Assembly (NCBI GenBank): GCA_949286295.1
Contig: CASECK010000084.1
Coordinates: forward strand, 1 to 28,808
Reading direction: 5' to 3'
DNA length: 28,808 nucleotides
Origin: an uncultured bacterium
GTDB lineage: Bacteria > Bacillota > Clostridia > Oscillospirales > Oscillospiraceae
Part shown: in pieces, positions 7,562 through 16,194 of the stretch
Layout of the letters: each line of letters starts with the position of its first letter
How positions within the stretch are numbered: the stretch's first letter is position 1
The notes under the pieces: model-generated
Seen by the model: the letters and a program-made list of their open reading frames with translations, nothing else
Databases searched by the model: none
Told to the model about the DNA's origin: nothing
Translations under genes and position numbers: made by a program

Positions 7562-8626
7562 ATGAACGACGTTTTATTGGACATCCGCGGCCTGGAGGTC
7601 AGCTACGACACGGAGGAGGGCATTGTGCGGGCGGTCAACGGCATCGATTTGCAGGTGCGCCGGGGCAAGACCCTGGGCATCGTGGGCGAGACCGGAGCCG
7701 GCAAGACCACCACCGCCAAGAGCATCCTGCGCCTGCTGCCCGAGCGCACCGGCAACATCCGCGCCGGAGAGATTTTCTTCGACGGAGAGAACCTGCTCCA
7801 GCTGCCCCTGGAGGAGATGCAGCAGCGCATCCGGGGCGAGAAAATATCCATGATATTCCAGGACCCCATGAGCAGTCTCAACCCGGTCATCCCCATCGGC
7901 GAGCAGATTGCCGAGGTGCTGGAGCTGCACCAGAAGGACCAGGGCGGAAAAAAACCTGGCAAGCCCGGCAAGAAGGGCCGCAGCGAGGAGATTGACCGCC
8001 GGGTGGACCAGATTCTGGAGATGGTGGGCATCCCCACCGAGCGGAAAAATGAGTATCCCCACCAGTTCTCCGGCGGCATGAAGCAGCGCGTGGTCATCGC
8101 CATGGCCCTGGTCTGCGAGCCCGCCCTGGTCATCGCCGACGAGCCCACCACCGCCCTGGATGTGACCATCCAGGCCCAGGTGCTGGAGGTGATGGAGGAT
8201 TTGAAGCGCCGCTTTGAGACCTCCATGCTGCTCATCACCCACGACCTGGGCGTGGTTGCCCAGACCTGTGACGACGTGGCCATCATGTACGCCGGTGAGA
8301 TTATCGAGTACGGCACGGTGGAGGACGTGTTCGACCCCTCCAGGCCCCACCACCCCTATACCGTGGGCCTGTTCAACTCCGTGCCCCGGCTGGACGACCA
8401 GGCCGAGCGGCTGCAGCCCATCCCCGGCCTGATGCCAGACCCCACCGACCTGCCCCAGGGGTGCAAGTTCCATCCCCGCTGCCCTGACTGCACCGGGCGC
8501 TGCGGCGAGGAGAGCAGTCCCGTCTATCAGCAGGGCACCCACCGCATCAGCTGCCACCTGATGGAGGGCAAAATGCCTCTGGCGGCCCCGCAGGCGGCCC
8601 CGAAAACACAAGCAGAGGAGGCGTAA
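7562..8626 (+). CDS. Oligopeptide ABC transporter ATPase, DppD/OppD type
   Basis: A 354-residue ATPase. Walker A is GETGAGKT (42-49), Q-loop Q100, signature FSGGMKQR (169-176), Walker B ALVIADE (188-194), and the switch His is in LLITHDLG. The C-terminal oligopeptide extension carries the Cys-containing GCKFHPRCPDCTGRC block common in this subfamily. A Lys/Gly-rich insert at about 124-142 (QGGKKPGKPGKKGR) lies in the helical subdomain; it is probably a flexible surface loop. The sequence ends in an Ala/Gln/Pro-rich tail. It should form the ATPase pair with the next gene, which starts 3 bases downstream. Confidence 0.94.
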   Translation: MNDVLLDIRGLEVSYDTEEGIVRAVNGIDLQVRRGKTLGIVGETGAGKTTTAKSILRLLPERTGNIRAGEIFFDGENLLQLPLEEMQQRIRGEKISMIFQDPMSSLNPVIPIGEQIAEVLELHQKDQGGKKPGKPGKKGRSEEIDRRVDQILEMVGIPTERKNEYPHQFSGGMKQRVVIAMALVCEPALVIADEPTTALDVTIQAQVLEVMEDLKRRFETSMLLITHDLGVVAQTCDDVAIMYAGEIIEYGTVEDVFDPSRPHHPYTVGLFNSVPRLDDQAERLQPIPGLMPDPTDLPQGCKFHPRCPDCTGRCGEESSPVYQQGTHRISCHLMEGKMPLAAPQAAPKTQAEEA

Positions 8627-8629
8627 CGT

Positions 8630-9586
8630 ATGGCTGAGGCTTTTATCCAGGCAAACCACCTGAAAAAATATTTCAAGACTCCGAAGGGTATGCTTCACGC
8701 CGTGGATGATGTGACGCTGTCCATCGAAAAGGGTAAGACCCTGGGCATTGTGGGCGAGTCGGGCTGCGGCAAGTCCACCCTGGGCCGGTTGATGCTCAAC
8801 CTGCTGGAGCCCACCTCCGGCGAGATGCGCATCGACGGCCAGGACATCTATCAGATGAAGCCCGCCCAGATGAAGAAAATGCGCCTGCGGGCCCAGATGA
8901 TTTTCCAGGACCCCTATTCCTCCCTCAATCCCCGGATGTCCGTCAGCGAGATTATCGCCGAGCCCATCATCGCCAACGGCCTGCTGAAAAACCGCCGGGA
9001 GATTCAAAAGCGGGTGGAGGGGCTGATGGACACCGTGGGCCTGGCCCAGCGGTTTATCAACGCCTACCCCCACGAGCTGGACGGCGGCCGCCGCCAGCGC
9101 ATCGGTGTGGCCCGGGCCCTGGCCGTCAACCCCGACTTCATCGTCTGCGACGAGCCGGTGTCCGCCCTGGACGTGTCCATCCAGGCCCAGATTTTGAACC
9201 TGATGATGGACCTTCAGGACCAGATGGGGCTGACCTATGTGTTCATTACCCATGACCTGTCGGTGGTCAAGCACATCAGCGACGAGATTGCCGTGATGTA
9301 CCTGGGCCAGTGTGTGGAGCGGGTGCCCAGCAAGGAGCTGTTCCGCAACCCCCTGCACCCCTATACCAAGGCCCTGCTGTCCGCCATCCCCATCCCAGAC
9401 CTGTCCGCCCGGGGGGCCAAGCGCCAGATTCTCTCCGGCGAGGTGCGCAGCCCCATCGAGCCAAAACCCGGCTGCCGTTTCGCGGCCCGGTGTCCCAACG
9501 CCGGTCCCGCCTGCGCCCAGCACGAGTGCCAGCTGAAGGAAGTGGAGCCGGGACACTTCGTGTCCTGTACCCTCTACAACGGGTGA
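8630..9586 (+). CDS. Oligopeptide ABC transporter ATPase, DppF/OppF type
   Basis: A 318-residue ATPase. Walker A is GESGCGKS (42-49), Q-loop FQDPYSSLNPR (92-102), Walker B DFIVCDE (169-175), and the switch His is in FITHDLS. The signature motif reads LDGGR (150-154) in place of the usual LSGGQ: the Ser that contacts the gamma-phosphate is Asp and the Gln is Arg. With the partner's intact FSGGM motif, this predicts one canonical and one altered ATP site. I recall this LDGGR form from other clostridial peptide ATPases, so it is probably a lineage trait rather than damage. The C-terminal GCRFAARCPNAGPAC block is present. Confidence 0.93.
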   Translation: MAEAFIQANHLKKYFKTPKGMLHAVDDVTLSIEKGKTLGIVGESGCGKSTLGRLMLNLLEPTSGEMRIDGQDIYQMKPAQMKKMRLRAQMIFQDPYSSLNPRMSVSEIIAEPIIANGLLKNRREIQKRVEGLMDTVGLAQRFINAYPHELDGGRRQRIGVARALAVNPDFIVCDEPVSALDVSIQAQILNLMMDLQDQMGLTYVFITHDLSVVKHISDEIAVMYLGQCVERVPSKELFRNPLHPYTKALLSAIPIPDLSARGAKRQILSGEVRSPIEPKPGCRFAARCPNAGPACAQHECQLKEVEPGHFVSCTLYNG

Positions 9587-9595
9587 GGGGCGGCC

Positions 9596-11017
9596 ATGTA
9601 CGGGAGAATCCAGGCCTATTTCCGGGACCACCGCCAGGAGCTGCTCGAGGACATTATGGCCATGGTCCGCATCCCCAGCGTCAACGCCCCGGCCCAGGAG
9701 GGGGCCCCCTTCGGCCCCGCCTGCGCCCAGGCCCTGGAGGCCATGGCGGCCCGGGCCCGGGACTTCGGCATGAAGGCCATGATTTTGGAGCATAAGGTGG
9801 CGGCGGTGGATTTGAACGGCTGCCCGCCCCAGCTGGACATCCTGGCCCATGTGGACGTGGTGCCCGCCGGAGACGGGTGGACGGTGACCGAGCCCTTCGT
9901 CCCCCTGCTGAAGGACGGAAAGCTCTACGGCCGGGGCACCTGTGATGACAAGGGACCGGCGGTGGCCGCCCTGTACGCCATGCGGGCGGTGAAGGAGCTG
10001 GGCATCCCCCTGAAGTACAACGCCCGGCTGATTTTGGGGGCCGACGAGGAGACCGGCTGCCGGGACACCGAGTGCTATTACAGCCACTTCCCCGAGGCCC
10101 CCTGCTCCTTCTCCCCCGACGGGGACTACCCGGTCATCAACATCGAGAAGGGCGGCCTGTACACCAGCTATGAGGGCGACTGGGAGGAGGGGGAGACCCC
10201 CCTGCCCCGGGTGTGCTCCGTGGAGGGCGGCACCGTGGGCAACGCCGTGCCCGGTAAGGCCCGGGCGCTGACCCGCGGGCTGGATTGGGACGAGACCGCC
10301 CAGACGGCCCTCCAGGTGGAAAAGCGCACCGGCGTGTCCTTCAGCCTGCGCCGGGAGGGGGAGAATATCCTGATTCTGGCCGAGGGCAGGGGGGGCCACG
10401 CCTCCACCCCGTGGGAGGGGTGCAGCGCGGTCACCGGGCTGCTGGAGCTGCTGGCACGCCTGCCCTTCGCCCCCTGTCAGGGGCTGAAGCGGCTGCACGC
10501 TCTGGCCCGGCTGTTCCCTCACGGAGACTTCTATGGCCAGGCCGCCGGCGTGGCCCAGGAGGACGGGCTGTCCGGCAGGCTGACCCTCACCTCCAATGTC
10601 ATTCATTACGACGGCTGCCGCGTCAGCGGCCGGATTGACTGCCGCGCCCCTCTGTGCGCCAACGAGGACAATGTGCTGGCGGTGCTCCGGGAGAAGCTGG
10701 CCGGGTGTGGGCTGCGCCTGCCCGGCGGCGCCAGGATGATTCCGCCCCACCATGTGCCCCAGGACAGCCCCTTTGTCCAGAAGCTGCTGGAGTGCTACGA
10801 GCAGGTGATGGGCCAGCCCGGCCGGTGCCTGGCCATCGGCGGGGGCACCTACGCCCATTTCCTGAACAACGGCGTGGCCTTCGGCGCCTGTCATCTGGGG
10901 ACGGACTACCATATGCACGGCCCTGACGAGTACCTGATTGTGGAGGAGATCATTCAGAGCGCACAGCTGTTTGCCCTGACCATCGCCCGGCTGTGCGGCG
11001 AGGAAGCGGCGATATGA
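9596..11017 (+). CDS. M20 family dipeptidase, PepV/Sapep-like
   Basis: A 473-residue cytoplasmic zinc dipeptidase. Conserved ligands are visible: H85 and D87 (LAHVDVVPAGDGW), bridging D117 (GRGTCDDKGP), catalytic E151 and ligand E152 (GADEETGC), D175 (SPDGDYP) and the C-terminal H441 in HGPDEYL. The inserted dimerisation-like lid domain lies at about 185-380. The N-terminal EGAPFGPAC block is typical of PepV. It begins 9 bases after the ATPase stop with a GAGGGG site, so the last gene of the operon probably cleaves the imported di- or tripeptides. A terminator-like hairpin follows. Confidence 0.9.
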   Translation: MYGRIQAYFRDHRQELLEDIMAMVRIPSVNAPAQEGAPFGPACAQALEAMAARARDFGMKAMILEHKVAAVDLNGCPPQLDILAHVDVVPAGDGWTVTEPFVPLLKDGKLYGRGTCDDKGPAVAALYAMRAVKELGIPLKYNARLILGADEETGCRDTECYYSHFPEAPCSFSPDGDYPVINIEKGGLYTSYEGDWEEGETPLPRVCSVEGGTVGNAVPGKARALTRGLDWDETAQTALQVEKRTGVSFSLRREGENILILAEGRGGHASTPWEGCSAVTGLLELLARLPFAPCQGLKRLHALARLFPHGDFYGQAAGVAQEDGLSGRLTLTSNVIHYDGCRVSGRIDCRAPLCANEDNVLAVLREKLAGCGLRLPGGARMIPPHHVPQDSPFVQKLLECYEQVMGQPGRCLAIGGGTYAHFLNNGVAFGACHLGTDYHMHGPDEYLIVEEIIQSAQLFALTIARLCGEEAAI

Positions 11018-11023
11018 GTCCCC

Positions 11024-11072
11024 GGGGGATGGATGAGACCCCCTCTTCTCATCCGCCCCCCTTTCTCTTTCC
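11024..11072 (+). terminator. Terminator of the peptide operon
   Basis: GGGGG-AT-GGATGAGA (11024-11038) pairs with TCTCATCC-G-CCCCC (11047-11060) around an 8-base loop with one small internal bulge. The pyrimidine tract CTTTCTCTTT follows. It separates the dipeptidase from the MATE gene. A second, shorter inverted repeat GGAGGATG/CATCCTCC (11081-11107) follows and has no T tract. Confidence 0.65.
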
Positions 11073-11154
11073 TTGGGTTTGGAGGATGACCGGTCCGGCC
11101 ATCCTCCATCCTTTCATGTGGAGGGGAAACCGCAATGGTGAAAGGAGTGGAACG

Positions 11155-12543
11155 ATGGAGGCGCGAAAGCTGCAGGCCGCCGGCGCTACCGACATGACGG
11201 TGGGCGCGCCCTGGCGGGTGATTCTGCGCTTTTCTATTCCCCTGCTGCTGGGGAATCTGTTTCAACAGATGTACAACACGGTGGACGCGGCGGTGGTGGG
11301 ACGGTTTGTGGGCAGCGGCGCCCTGGCCGCCGTGGGGACCAGCGGCCCCATTATCAACCTGATGGTGGGGCTGTTTTTGGGCTTCTCCGTGGGCGCCGGG
11401 ATTCTCATCTCCCAGGCCTTTGGGGCCGGGGATGAGCGGAAAATACGGCGTTCCATCAACACGGCTATGTTTCTAAGCCTGGTCACCGGCCTGGGAGTCA
11501 CCGTCATCGGGATTGCCGGCACTCCGTGGCTGCTGCGGGCGCTCAATACCCCGCCGGACGTGTACGGGATGGCCTGCGACTATCTCTGGGTCATCTTTTT
11601 TGGGGTGACCATCTCTATGTACTACAATATGGCCGCGGCCATCCTCCGGGCCTTGGGGGACAGCTGGACCCCCCTGATTGCCCTGGGCATCGCCAGCGCC
11701 TGCAACGTGGCGCTGGATTTGTTCTTTGTGCTGGTGCTGCGCATGGGGGTGGCCGGGGTGGCCTGGGCCACCATCACCGCCCAGCTGGTGTCGGTGCTCT
11801 TCAGCGTCCGCCGGATGCGGAGGATGGCCGCCTATACCAGAATCAGCCGGCAGTTTCTCCGCCCTGACGGGGGGATGATTGGCGGGATGCTGAAGCTGGG
11901 CCTGCCCGCGGCGGTACAGCAGACCGCCTTCTCCCTGGGGATGCTGCTCATCCAGTCGGTCATCAACGACTTTGGGGAGTATGTGATGGCCGCCTATGTG
12001 GCGGTGATGAAGGTGGACGCCCTGTGCATCCTGCCCATCACCACCCTGGGGCTGGCCATGACCAACTACACAGGGCAGAACCTGGGGGCGGGACAGCTCA
12101 AGCGGATAGAGCAGGGGGCCAGGCAGGGACTGGCGCTGAGCCTGGCCATCACCGTCAGCCTGTCCACGCTGCTGTTCTTCTTTGGCCGCTACCCGCTGAT
12201 GCTCTTCACCGACGAGCAGGCCCTGCTCACCGAGAGCGCCTATCTGCTGCGCATCCTGTGCCCCTTCTATTGGACGCTGGCCATTGTGGACTTGCTGGCC
12301 GGCGTGATGCGGGGGGCGGGGAATACGGTGGTGCCCATGATTAACGCCCTGTTCTGCCTGTGTCTGATTCGCATCCCGCTGCTGTACGGGATGATTGCGC
12401 TGCTCCACTCCGCCGACGCCCTGTACTGGTCCATGGTGGCCAGCTGGTTCTGCGGGGCGGTGTTCATCGTGACCTATTACCGCTTCGGCGGTTGGAGGCG
12501 CCGCGCCCTGGCCGCCATGGGGCGCGCCGGGGAGGAGGGGTGA
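11155..12543 (+). CDS. MATE family multidrug/metabolite exporter
   Basis: A 462-residue membrane protein with about twelve hydrophobic segments. The N-terminal RVILRFSIPLLLGNLFQQMY and the following NTVDAAVVGRFVG are typical of the MATE family (DinF/NorM relatives in Clostridia). A repeat of the same kind occurs in the second half (MLKLGLPAAVQQTAFSLGML). It should export cationic drugs or metabolites using a sodium or proton gradient; the substrate is unknown. The ATG at 11155 follows AAAGGAG; the frame stays open back to 10993, but that would overlap the dipeptidase gene and the terminator. No convincing promoter was found in the short gap, so some readthrough from the operon is possible. 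Confidence 0.9.
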   Translation: MEARKLQAAGATDMTVGAPWRVILRFSIPLLLGNLFQQMYNTVDAAVVGRFVGSGALAAVGTSGPIINLMVGLFLGFSVGAGILISQAFGAGDERKIRRSINTAMFLSLVTGLGVTVIGIAGTPWLLRALNTPPDVYGMACDYLWVIFFGVTISMYYNMAAAILRALGDSWTPLIALGIASACNVALDLFFVLVLRMGVAGVAWATITAQLVSVLFSVRRMRRMAAYTRISRQFLRPDGGMIGGMLKLGLPAAVQQTAFSLGMLLIQSVINDFGEYVMAAYVAVMKVDALCILPITTLGLAMTNYTGQNLGAGQLKRIEQGARQGLALSLAITVSLSTLLFFFGRYPLMLFTDEQALLTESAYLLRILCPFYWTLAIVDLLAGVMRGAGNTVVPMINALFCLCLIRIPLLYGMIALLHSADALYWSMVASWFCGAVFIVTYYRFGGWRRRALAAMGRAGEEG

Positions 12544-12642
12544 CCGGCCGTCCGGGAACCCCCTCATTCCGGATAAATATATCACGCATAACAGAGGGCG
12601 TTGTCACCTATTACAATCAGGAATAGCGGAGAAAGGGGTATC

Positions 12643-12671
12643 TTTACACATTTCAACAAAGGTGATACAAT
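12643..12671 (+). promoter_or_regulatory. Promoter of the LysR gene at 12724
   Basis: TTTACA (12643-12648) and TACAAT (12666-12671) are separated by exactly 17 bases. The predicted start is near 12678, leaving a 46-base leader. The pair GTATC/GATAC (12638-12642, 12664-12668) flanks the spacer. Confidence 0.7.
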
Positions 12672-12723
12672 CTTGCCCAGGACGAGGAGGCTGACAGATT
12701 CGGTATCGTGGGGGAAGATAAAG

Positions 12724-13650
12724 ATGAGTCGAGACTTGAACGTCAAGCATTTGGAGTATTTCCTGGAGGTTGTGCGGCTTGGCTCCATCAACAAGGCGGC
12801 CCAGGCGCTTTTTATCTCCCAGCCCTACCTGGGCAAGATTATCCATGACCTGGAGGACGGCTTTGGACATTTGCTGTTCAACCGGAACAACCAGGGCGTC
12901 ACCCTGACGCCGGAGGGGGAGGAGTTTGCCAAGTGGGCCAATCACATCCTGGAGGAGGTGGGCAGCCTGTGGCACGGCTCGGAGGAGCGGGAGGACGACT
13001 GGCGGCACCTGGCGGTCTCCATGACGAAATTTTCCCACGTGATGGAGAGCTTTATTGAAATCGTCATGCGCCACCGGGACGAGAGGACCTTCAGCCACCG
13101 GCTGTATGAGGGGAGCCCGGACGAGGTGGTGGAGGATGTGTTCGCCGGCCGGGCCACCGTGGGCGTGTTTCACTTTGACCGCCAGCGGCGGGAAGAGGTG
13201 GAAAAGCTCCTGTCGGCCAAGCGGCTGGCCTACCGGCACCTGGGCTTTTTGGAACCCCACGCGGTGCTCTCCAAAAACCATCCCCTGGTGCGCAGCGGGC
13301 GGCCCATCACGCTGCGCGCCCTGTCCGCCTATGGCGTCATCCGCTATCTGGGGCAGTACGACGACCTGGTGTCCAGCCTGTTCGGCTCTGAGATTACCCG
13401 GCAGCAGGAGGACGGCAAGGTCATCTATCTGTCCAACCGGGAATCCCTGCTGCGCCTTATCTCGGTCAGCGACTTTTACAGCATCGGGATTCACAACTTT
13501 GAGCTTCAGGATTGCCACTATCAGGACGTCTCGATTCCCATTGTGGACTGCAACTTTACCTTCGAGTTTGGCTATGTATACGTCAAGGGCACCCACCTGT
13601 CCCGAATCACCCAGGAGTTTCTGAAGGACATTGAAAAACGGTTAAACTGA
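12724..13650 (+). CDS. LysR family transcriptional regulator
   Basis: A 308-residue LysR protein. The winged helix-turn-helix is at about 4-65: LNVKHLEYFLEVVRLGSINK, AAQALFISQPYLGKIIHDLE and the TPEGEEF wing end. The effector domain fills the remainder. The ATG at 12724 gives the family's normal length and N terminus; a longer open frame to 12601 would include the promoter, so it is rejected. Usual LysR logic and position make it the likely regulator of the glutaminase-symporter pair just downstream, which has its own promoter after a terminator. The effector may be glutamine, glutamate or a related metabolite (inference). Confidence 0.9.
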   Translation: MSRDLNVKHLEYFLEVVRLGSINKAAQALFISQPYLGKIIHDLEDGFGHLLFNRNNQGVTLTPEGEEFAKWANHILEEVGSLWHGSEEREDDWRHLAVSMTKFSHVMESFIEIVMRHRDERTFSHRLYEGSPDEVVEDVFAGRATVGVFHFDRQRREEVEKLLSAKRLAYRHLGFLEPHAVLSKNHPLVRSGRPITLRALSAYGVIRYLGQYDDLVSSLFGSEITRQQEDGKVIYLSNRESLLRLISVSDFYSIGIHNFELQDCHYQDVSIPIVDCNFTFEFGYVYVKGTHLSRITQEFLKDIEKRLN

Positions 13651-13652
13651 AC

Positions 13653-13686
13653 AAAAGATAGCGCTCCGGCGCTATCTTTTTTATTT
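13653..13686 (+). terminator. Rho-independent terminator after the LysR gene
   Basis: AAAAGATAGCGC (13653-13664) pairs with GCGCTATCTTTT (13669-13680) around the loop TCCG, followed by more T. This is the cleanest intrinsic terminator in the first half of the window. Confidence 0.92.
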
Positions 13687-13702
13687 ATAGCCGCTCAATG
13701 TA

Positions 13703-13722
13703 TCCTGTATTGTACAACAGGA
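13703..13722. promoter_or_regulatory. Inverted repeat overlapping the glutaminase -35
   Basis: TCCTGT-N8-ACAGGA are exact reverse complements, and inside them lies the palindrome TTGTACAA (13710-13717), off-centre by one base. It overlaps the -35 region of the glutaminase promoter, a place where LysR proteins often act. A related arrangement (CCT, ATT, ACAA, CAGGA blocks) is visible at 12607-12622 near the LysR promoter. Confidence 0.5.
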
Positions 13723-13739
13723 CGCTGATTTGCTACAAT
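13711..13739 (+). promoter_or_regulatory. Promoter of the glutaminase operon
   Basis: TACAAT (13734-13739) is preceded by TGC, making an extended -10. A weak -35 TGTACA (13711-13716) lies 17 bases upstream inside the inverted repeat. The predicted start is near 13746, so the leader is only about 38 bases, too short for a riboswitch. Confidence 0.6.
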
Positions 13740-13783
13740 AAACCCGTCAAGGGCGGCTGCGCGGAGAGAGGAGGTGGTTGAGC

Positions 13784-14704
13784 TTGATTCAGACGATATT
13801 GGAGCAGGCGGTGGAACAGGCGCTCCCGGCCGTGGAGCTGGGCGAGCCCGCGTCCTATATCCCCGAGCTGGGGAAGGTGGACAAGCGGCAGCTGGGTGTG
13901 TGTGTGCGCACCTTAGACGGCGGCCGGTTCTGCGCGGGGGACGCCCAGGTGCGCTTTAGCATCCAGAGCATCTCCAAAGTTATCAGCCTGGCCGCGGCCC
14001 TGGAGCGGTGCGGCTTTGAGACGGTGTTTTCCCAGGTGGGCATGGAGCCGTCCGGAGACGCCTTTAACTCCCTGGTGCGGTTAGAGACGTCGGAGAGCTG
14101 CCCCAGCAATCCCATGATCAATTCCGGGGCAATCACGGTGGACAGCTATCTGGTTCCGGTAATCTCCTTTGAGGAGATGCTGGCCTTCACCCGGGCGCTG
14201 TGTATGGATGAGGACATCTGTCTGGACGAGCGGGTGTACCGCTCGGAGATGTCCAACATCTCCCGCAACCGGGCCATCGCCTACCTGCTGGAAAACAAGG
14301 GCGTGATTCGCAGCGACGTGGAGCGGACTTTGGAGTTCTATGTCAGGATGTGCTCCCTGAGCGTCACCGCGGAGAGCCTGGCCGGGTTTGGCCTGGTGCT
14401 GGCCAACAGCGGGGTCGTGCCCGGCACAGGCAGGCGCCTGCTCAAGGCGGAGACGGCGCGGGTGGTCAAGACCATTATGCTCACCTGCGGAATGTACGAC
14501 GGCTCCGGCTGTTTCGCGGTCCGGGTGGGCATCCCCTCCAAGAGCGGCGTGGGGGGCGGCATCCTGTCCGTGGCGGACCGGAGGATGGGCATTGGGATTT
14601 TCGGCCCGGCCCTGGACCGGAAGGGGAACAGCGTGGCAGGGGTGAAGGTCTTGGAGACCATCTCCGCCCGCATGAATCTCCATATCTTTGCAGACCAGGC
14701 GTGA
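13784..14704 (+). CDS. glsA: Glutaminase (serine-dependent, GlsA type)
   Basis: A 306-residue cytoplasmic glutaminase that hydrolyses L-glutamine to glutamate and ammonia. It has the beta-lactamase-like fold: the catalytic Ser-x-x-Lys is S62-I-S-K65, and N113 (NPMINSGAI), E155 and N162 (SEMSNISRNRAIAY), Y186 and the SGVGGGI loop match the known glutaminase pocket. The length is normal for the short bacterial form, with no STAS or ankyrin extension. The start is taken as TTG 13784, nine bases after AGGAGG; TTG 13778 in the same frame is possible but very close to the ribosome site. The AGCS symporter follows after 42 bases, suggesting glutamine uptake coupled to deamidation. Confidence 0.92.
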   Translation: MIQTILEQAVEQALPAVELGEPASYIPELGKVDKRQLGVCVRTLDGGRFCAGDAQVRFSIQSISKVISLAAALERCGFETVFSQVGMEPSGDAFNSLVRLETSESCPSNPMINSGAITVDSYLVPVISFEEMLAFTRALCMDEDICLDERVYRSEMSNISRNRAIAYLLENKGVIRSDVERTLEFYVRMCSLSVTAESLAGFGLVLANSGVVPGTGRRLLKAETARVVKTIMLTCGMYDGSGCFAVRVGIPSKSGVGGGILSVADRRMGIGIFGPALDRKGNSVAGVKVLETISARMNLHIFADQA

Positions 14705-14746
14705 CACAGCGCAAATGCTTTCATAGGAAAGAAGGAGGGAACCCGA

Positions 14747-16168
14747 GTGGGAGAATTGTATGCAATTTATAACGATATCATCGACAACCTGAGCAACTTC
14801 CTCTACACCTACATCCTCATCATCCTTCTGGTGGTGGGCGGCATCTACTTCACCATCCGCACCCGGTTTGTTCAGTTCCGGCTGTTTTTTGAGTCCATCC
14901 GGGCCATCATGCAGCCCAGCACCGACAAGGCCAATGTCTCCGCCTTTCAGACCCTGATGGTGTCCACCGCCTCCCGGGTGGGTACGGGCAACATCGCCGG
15001 AATCTCCACGGCCATCTGCGTGGGCGGCATGGGGGCCGTGTTCTGGATGTGGGTCACCGCCCTGCTGGGCAGCGCCACCGCCTTTATCGAGGGCACCATG
15101 GCGCAGATTTATAAAAAGCGCGCCGCCGACGGCAGCTGCTATGGCGGCCCGGCCTACTATATTGAGCAGACCCTGAAAAAGCGCTGGCTGGGCGTGCTGT
15201 TCGCCGGGGTGATGATTCTGACCTACATGGTGGGCTTCAACCTGGTGGCCTCCTTCAACATCGCCGATTCCTTCAAAGCCTTCGGCTTCTACGACCCCAA
15301 GCTCACCCCCCTGATTGTGGGAGGCGCGGTGGCCGCCCTGTTCCTGCTGTGCATCAGCGGCGGCGGCAAACAGATTGCCAAAATCACCGCCGTGATGGTC
15401 CCCGCCATGGGCGCGTTGTACTTTCTTGTGACGTTGTATGTGGTGGTCACCCACGTTGCGCTGATTCCCTCGGTGTTTGCCGGGATTTTTAAAAACGCCT
15501 TTGACTTCCAGGCCATTTTCGGCGGCTTTGTGGGGTCCGCGGTGATGCAGGGCATCAAGCGCGGCCTGTTCTCCAACGAGGCGGGCATCGGCGCCGCCGC
15601 CTGCGCCGCCGGCTCCGCCGGCGTGTCCCATCCGGTCAAGCAGGGCCTGGTCCAGGTGCTCTCCGTGTTCATCGACACCATCCTGGTGTGCACCGCCACC
15701 GCCATGCTGCTGCTGTGCTCCGGCGTGGAGTTTAACGAGGATATCGCCGGAATGCCCTATGTCCAGGCCGCCATGGAGAGCACCATGGGCGAGTTTGGCG
15801 TCATCTTCATCACCGTGGCCCTGTTCCTGTTCGCCTTTACCACCCTGCTGGGGAACTTCTACTATGCGGAGACCGGCCTGTCCTACCTGTGCCGGGAGGC
15901 CCCGGCCAAGGAGTTAAAGTACCTCCAGCGCGGCCTGGCCACCGTGGTGGTGGCCCTGGGCGCGGTGATGCAGCTGAACACGGTTTGGAATACCGCCGAC
16001 GTGCTGATGGGCCTGATGGCGATTATCAACATCCCGGTTCTGGTCTACCTGCTCAACCCTGCCCTCCGCTGCCTGCGGGATTATACCCGGCAGAAGCGGG
16101 AGGGGCTGGACCCGGTCTTCCGGGCGAAGGATATCGGCCTGAAGGAAGATACCGATTTCTGGCAGTAA
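14747..16168 (+). CDS. AGCS family sodium:amino acid symporter (alanine/glycine/glutamine type)
   Basis: A 473-residue membrane symporter with about ten or more hydrophobic helices. Family blocks are clear: YTYILIILLVVGGIYFTIRT near the N terminus, SRVGTGNIAGISTAI, EGTMAQIYKKR, GGPAYYIE, GIKRGLFSNEAGIG-type block and the late LLGNFYYAE. Such proteins import alanine, glycine or glutamine with sodium. Placement directly after a glutaminase argues for glutamine, as in known glutaminase-transporter pairs; alanine remains possible. The start is GTG 14747, seven bases after AGGAGGG; no ATG in frame is better placed. A terminator follows its stop. Confidence 0.93.
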   Translation: MGELYAIYNDIIDNLSNFLYTYILIILLVVGGIYFTIRTRFVQFRLFFESIRAIMQPSTDKANVSAFQTLMVSTASRVGTGNIAGISTAICVGGMGAVFWMWVTALLGSATAFIEGTMAQIYKKRAADGSCYGGPAYYIEQTLKKRWLGVLFAGVMILTYMVGFNLVASFNIADSFKAFGFYDPKLTPLIVGGAVAALFLLCISGGGKQIAKITAVMVPAMGALYFLVTLYVVVTHVALIPSVFAGIFKNAFDFQAIFGGFVGSAVMQGIKRGLFSNEAGIGAAACAAGSAGVSHPVKQGLVQVLSVFIDTILVCTATAMLLLCSGVEFNEDIAGMPYVQAAMESTMGEFGVIFITVALFLFAFTTLLGNFYYAETGLSYLCREAPAKELKYLQRGLATVVVALGAVMQLNTVWNTADVLMGLMAIINIPVLVYLLNPALRCLRDYTRQKREGLDPVFRAKDIGLKEDTDFWQ

Positions 16169-16194
16169 ACCTGCTTTCTCTCTCTCCCTTACGG

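Noticed and set aside
7574..10918. 1114-codon open frame on the minus strand
   Set aside because: Antisense to two ABC ATPases and the dipeptidase; the product has no recognisable motif and has shadow-frame composition.
12601..12723. N-terminal extension of the LysR protein
   Set aside because: It contains the promoter TTTACA-N17-TACAAT, and the LysR helix-turn-helix begins just after 12724.
13740..13783. Glutamine riboswitch before the glutaminase gene
   Set aside because: The leader from the predicted start to the start codon is only about 38 bases and shows no matching fold.
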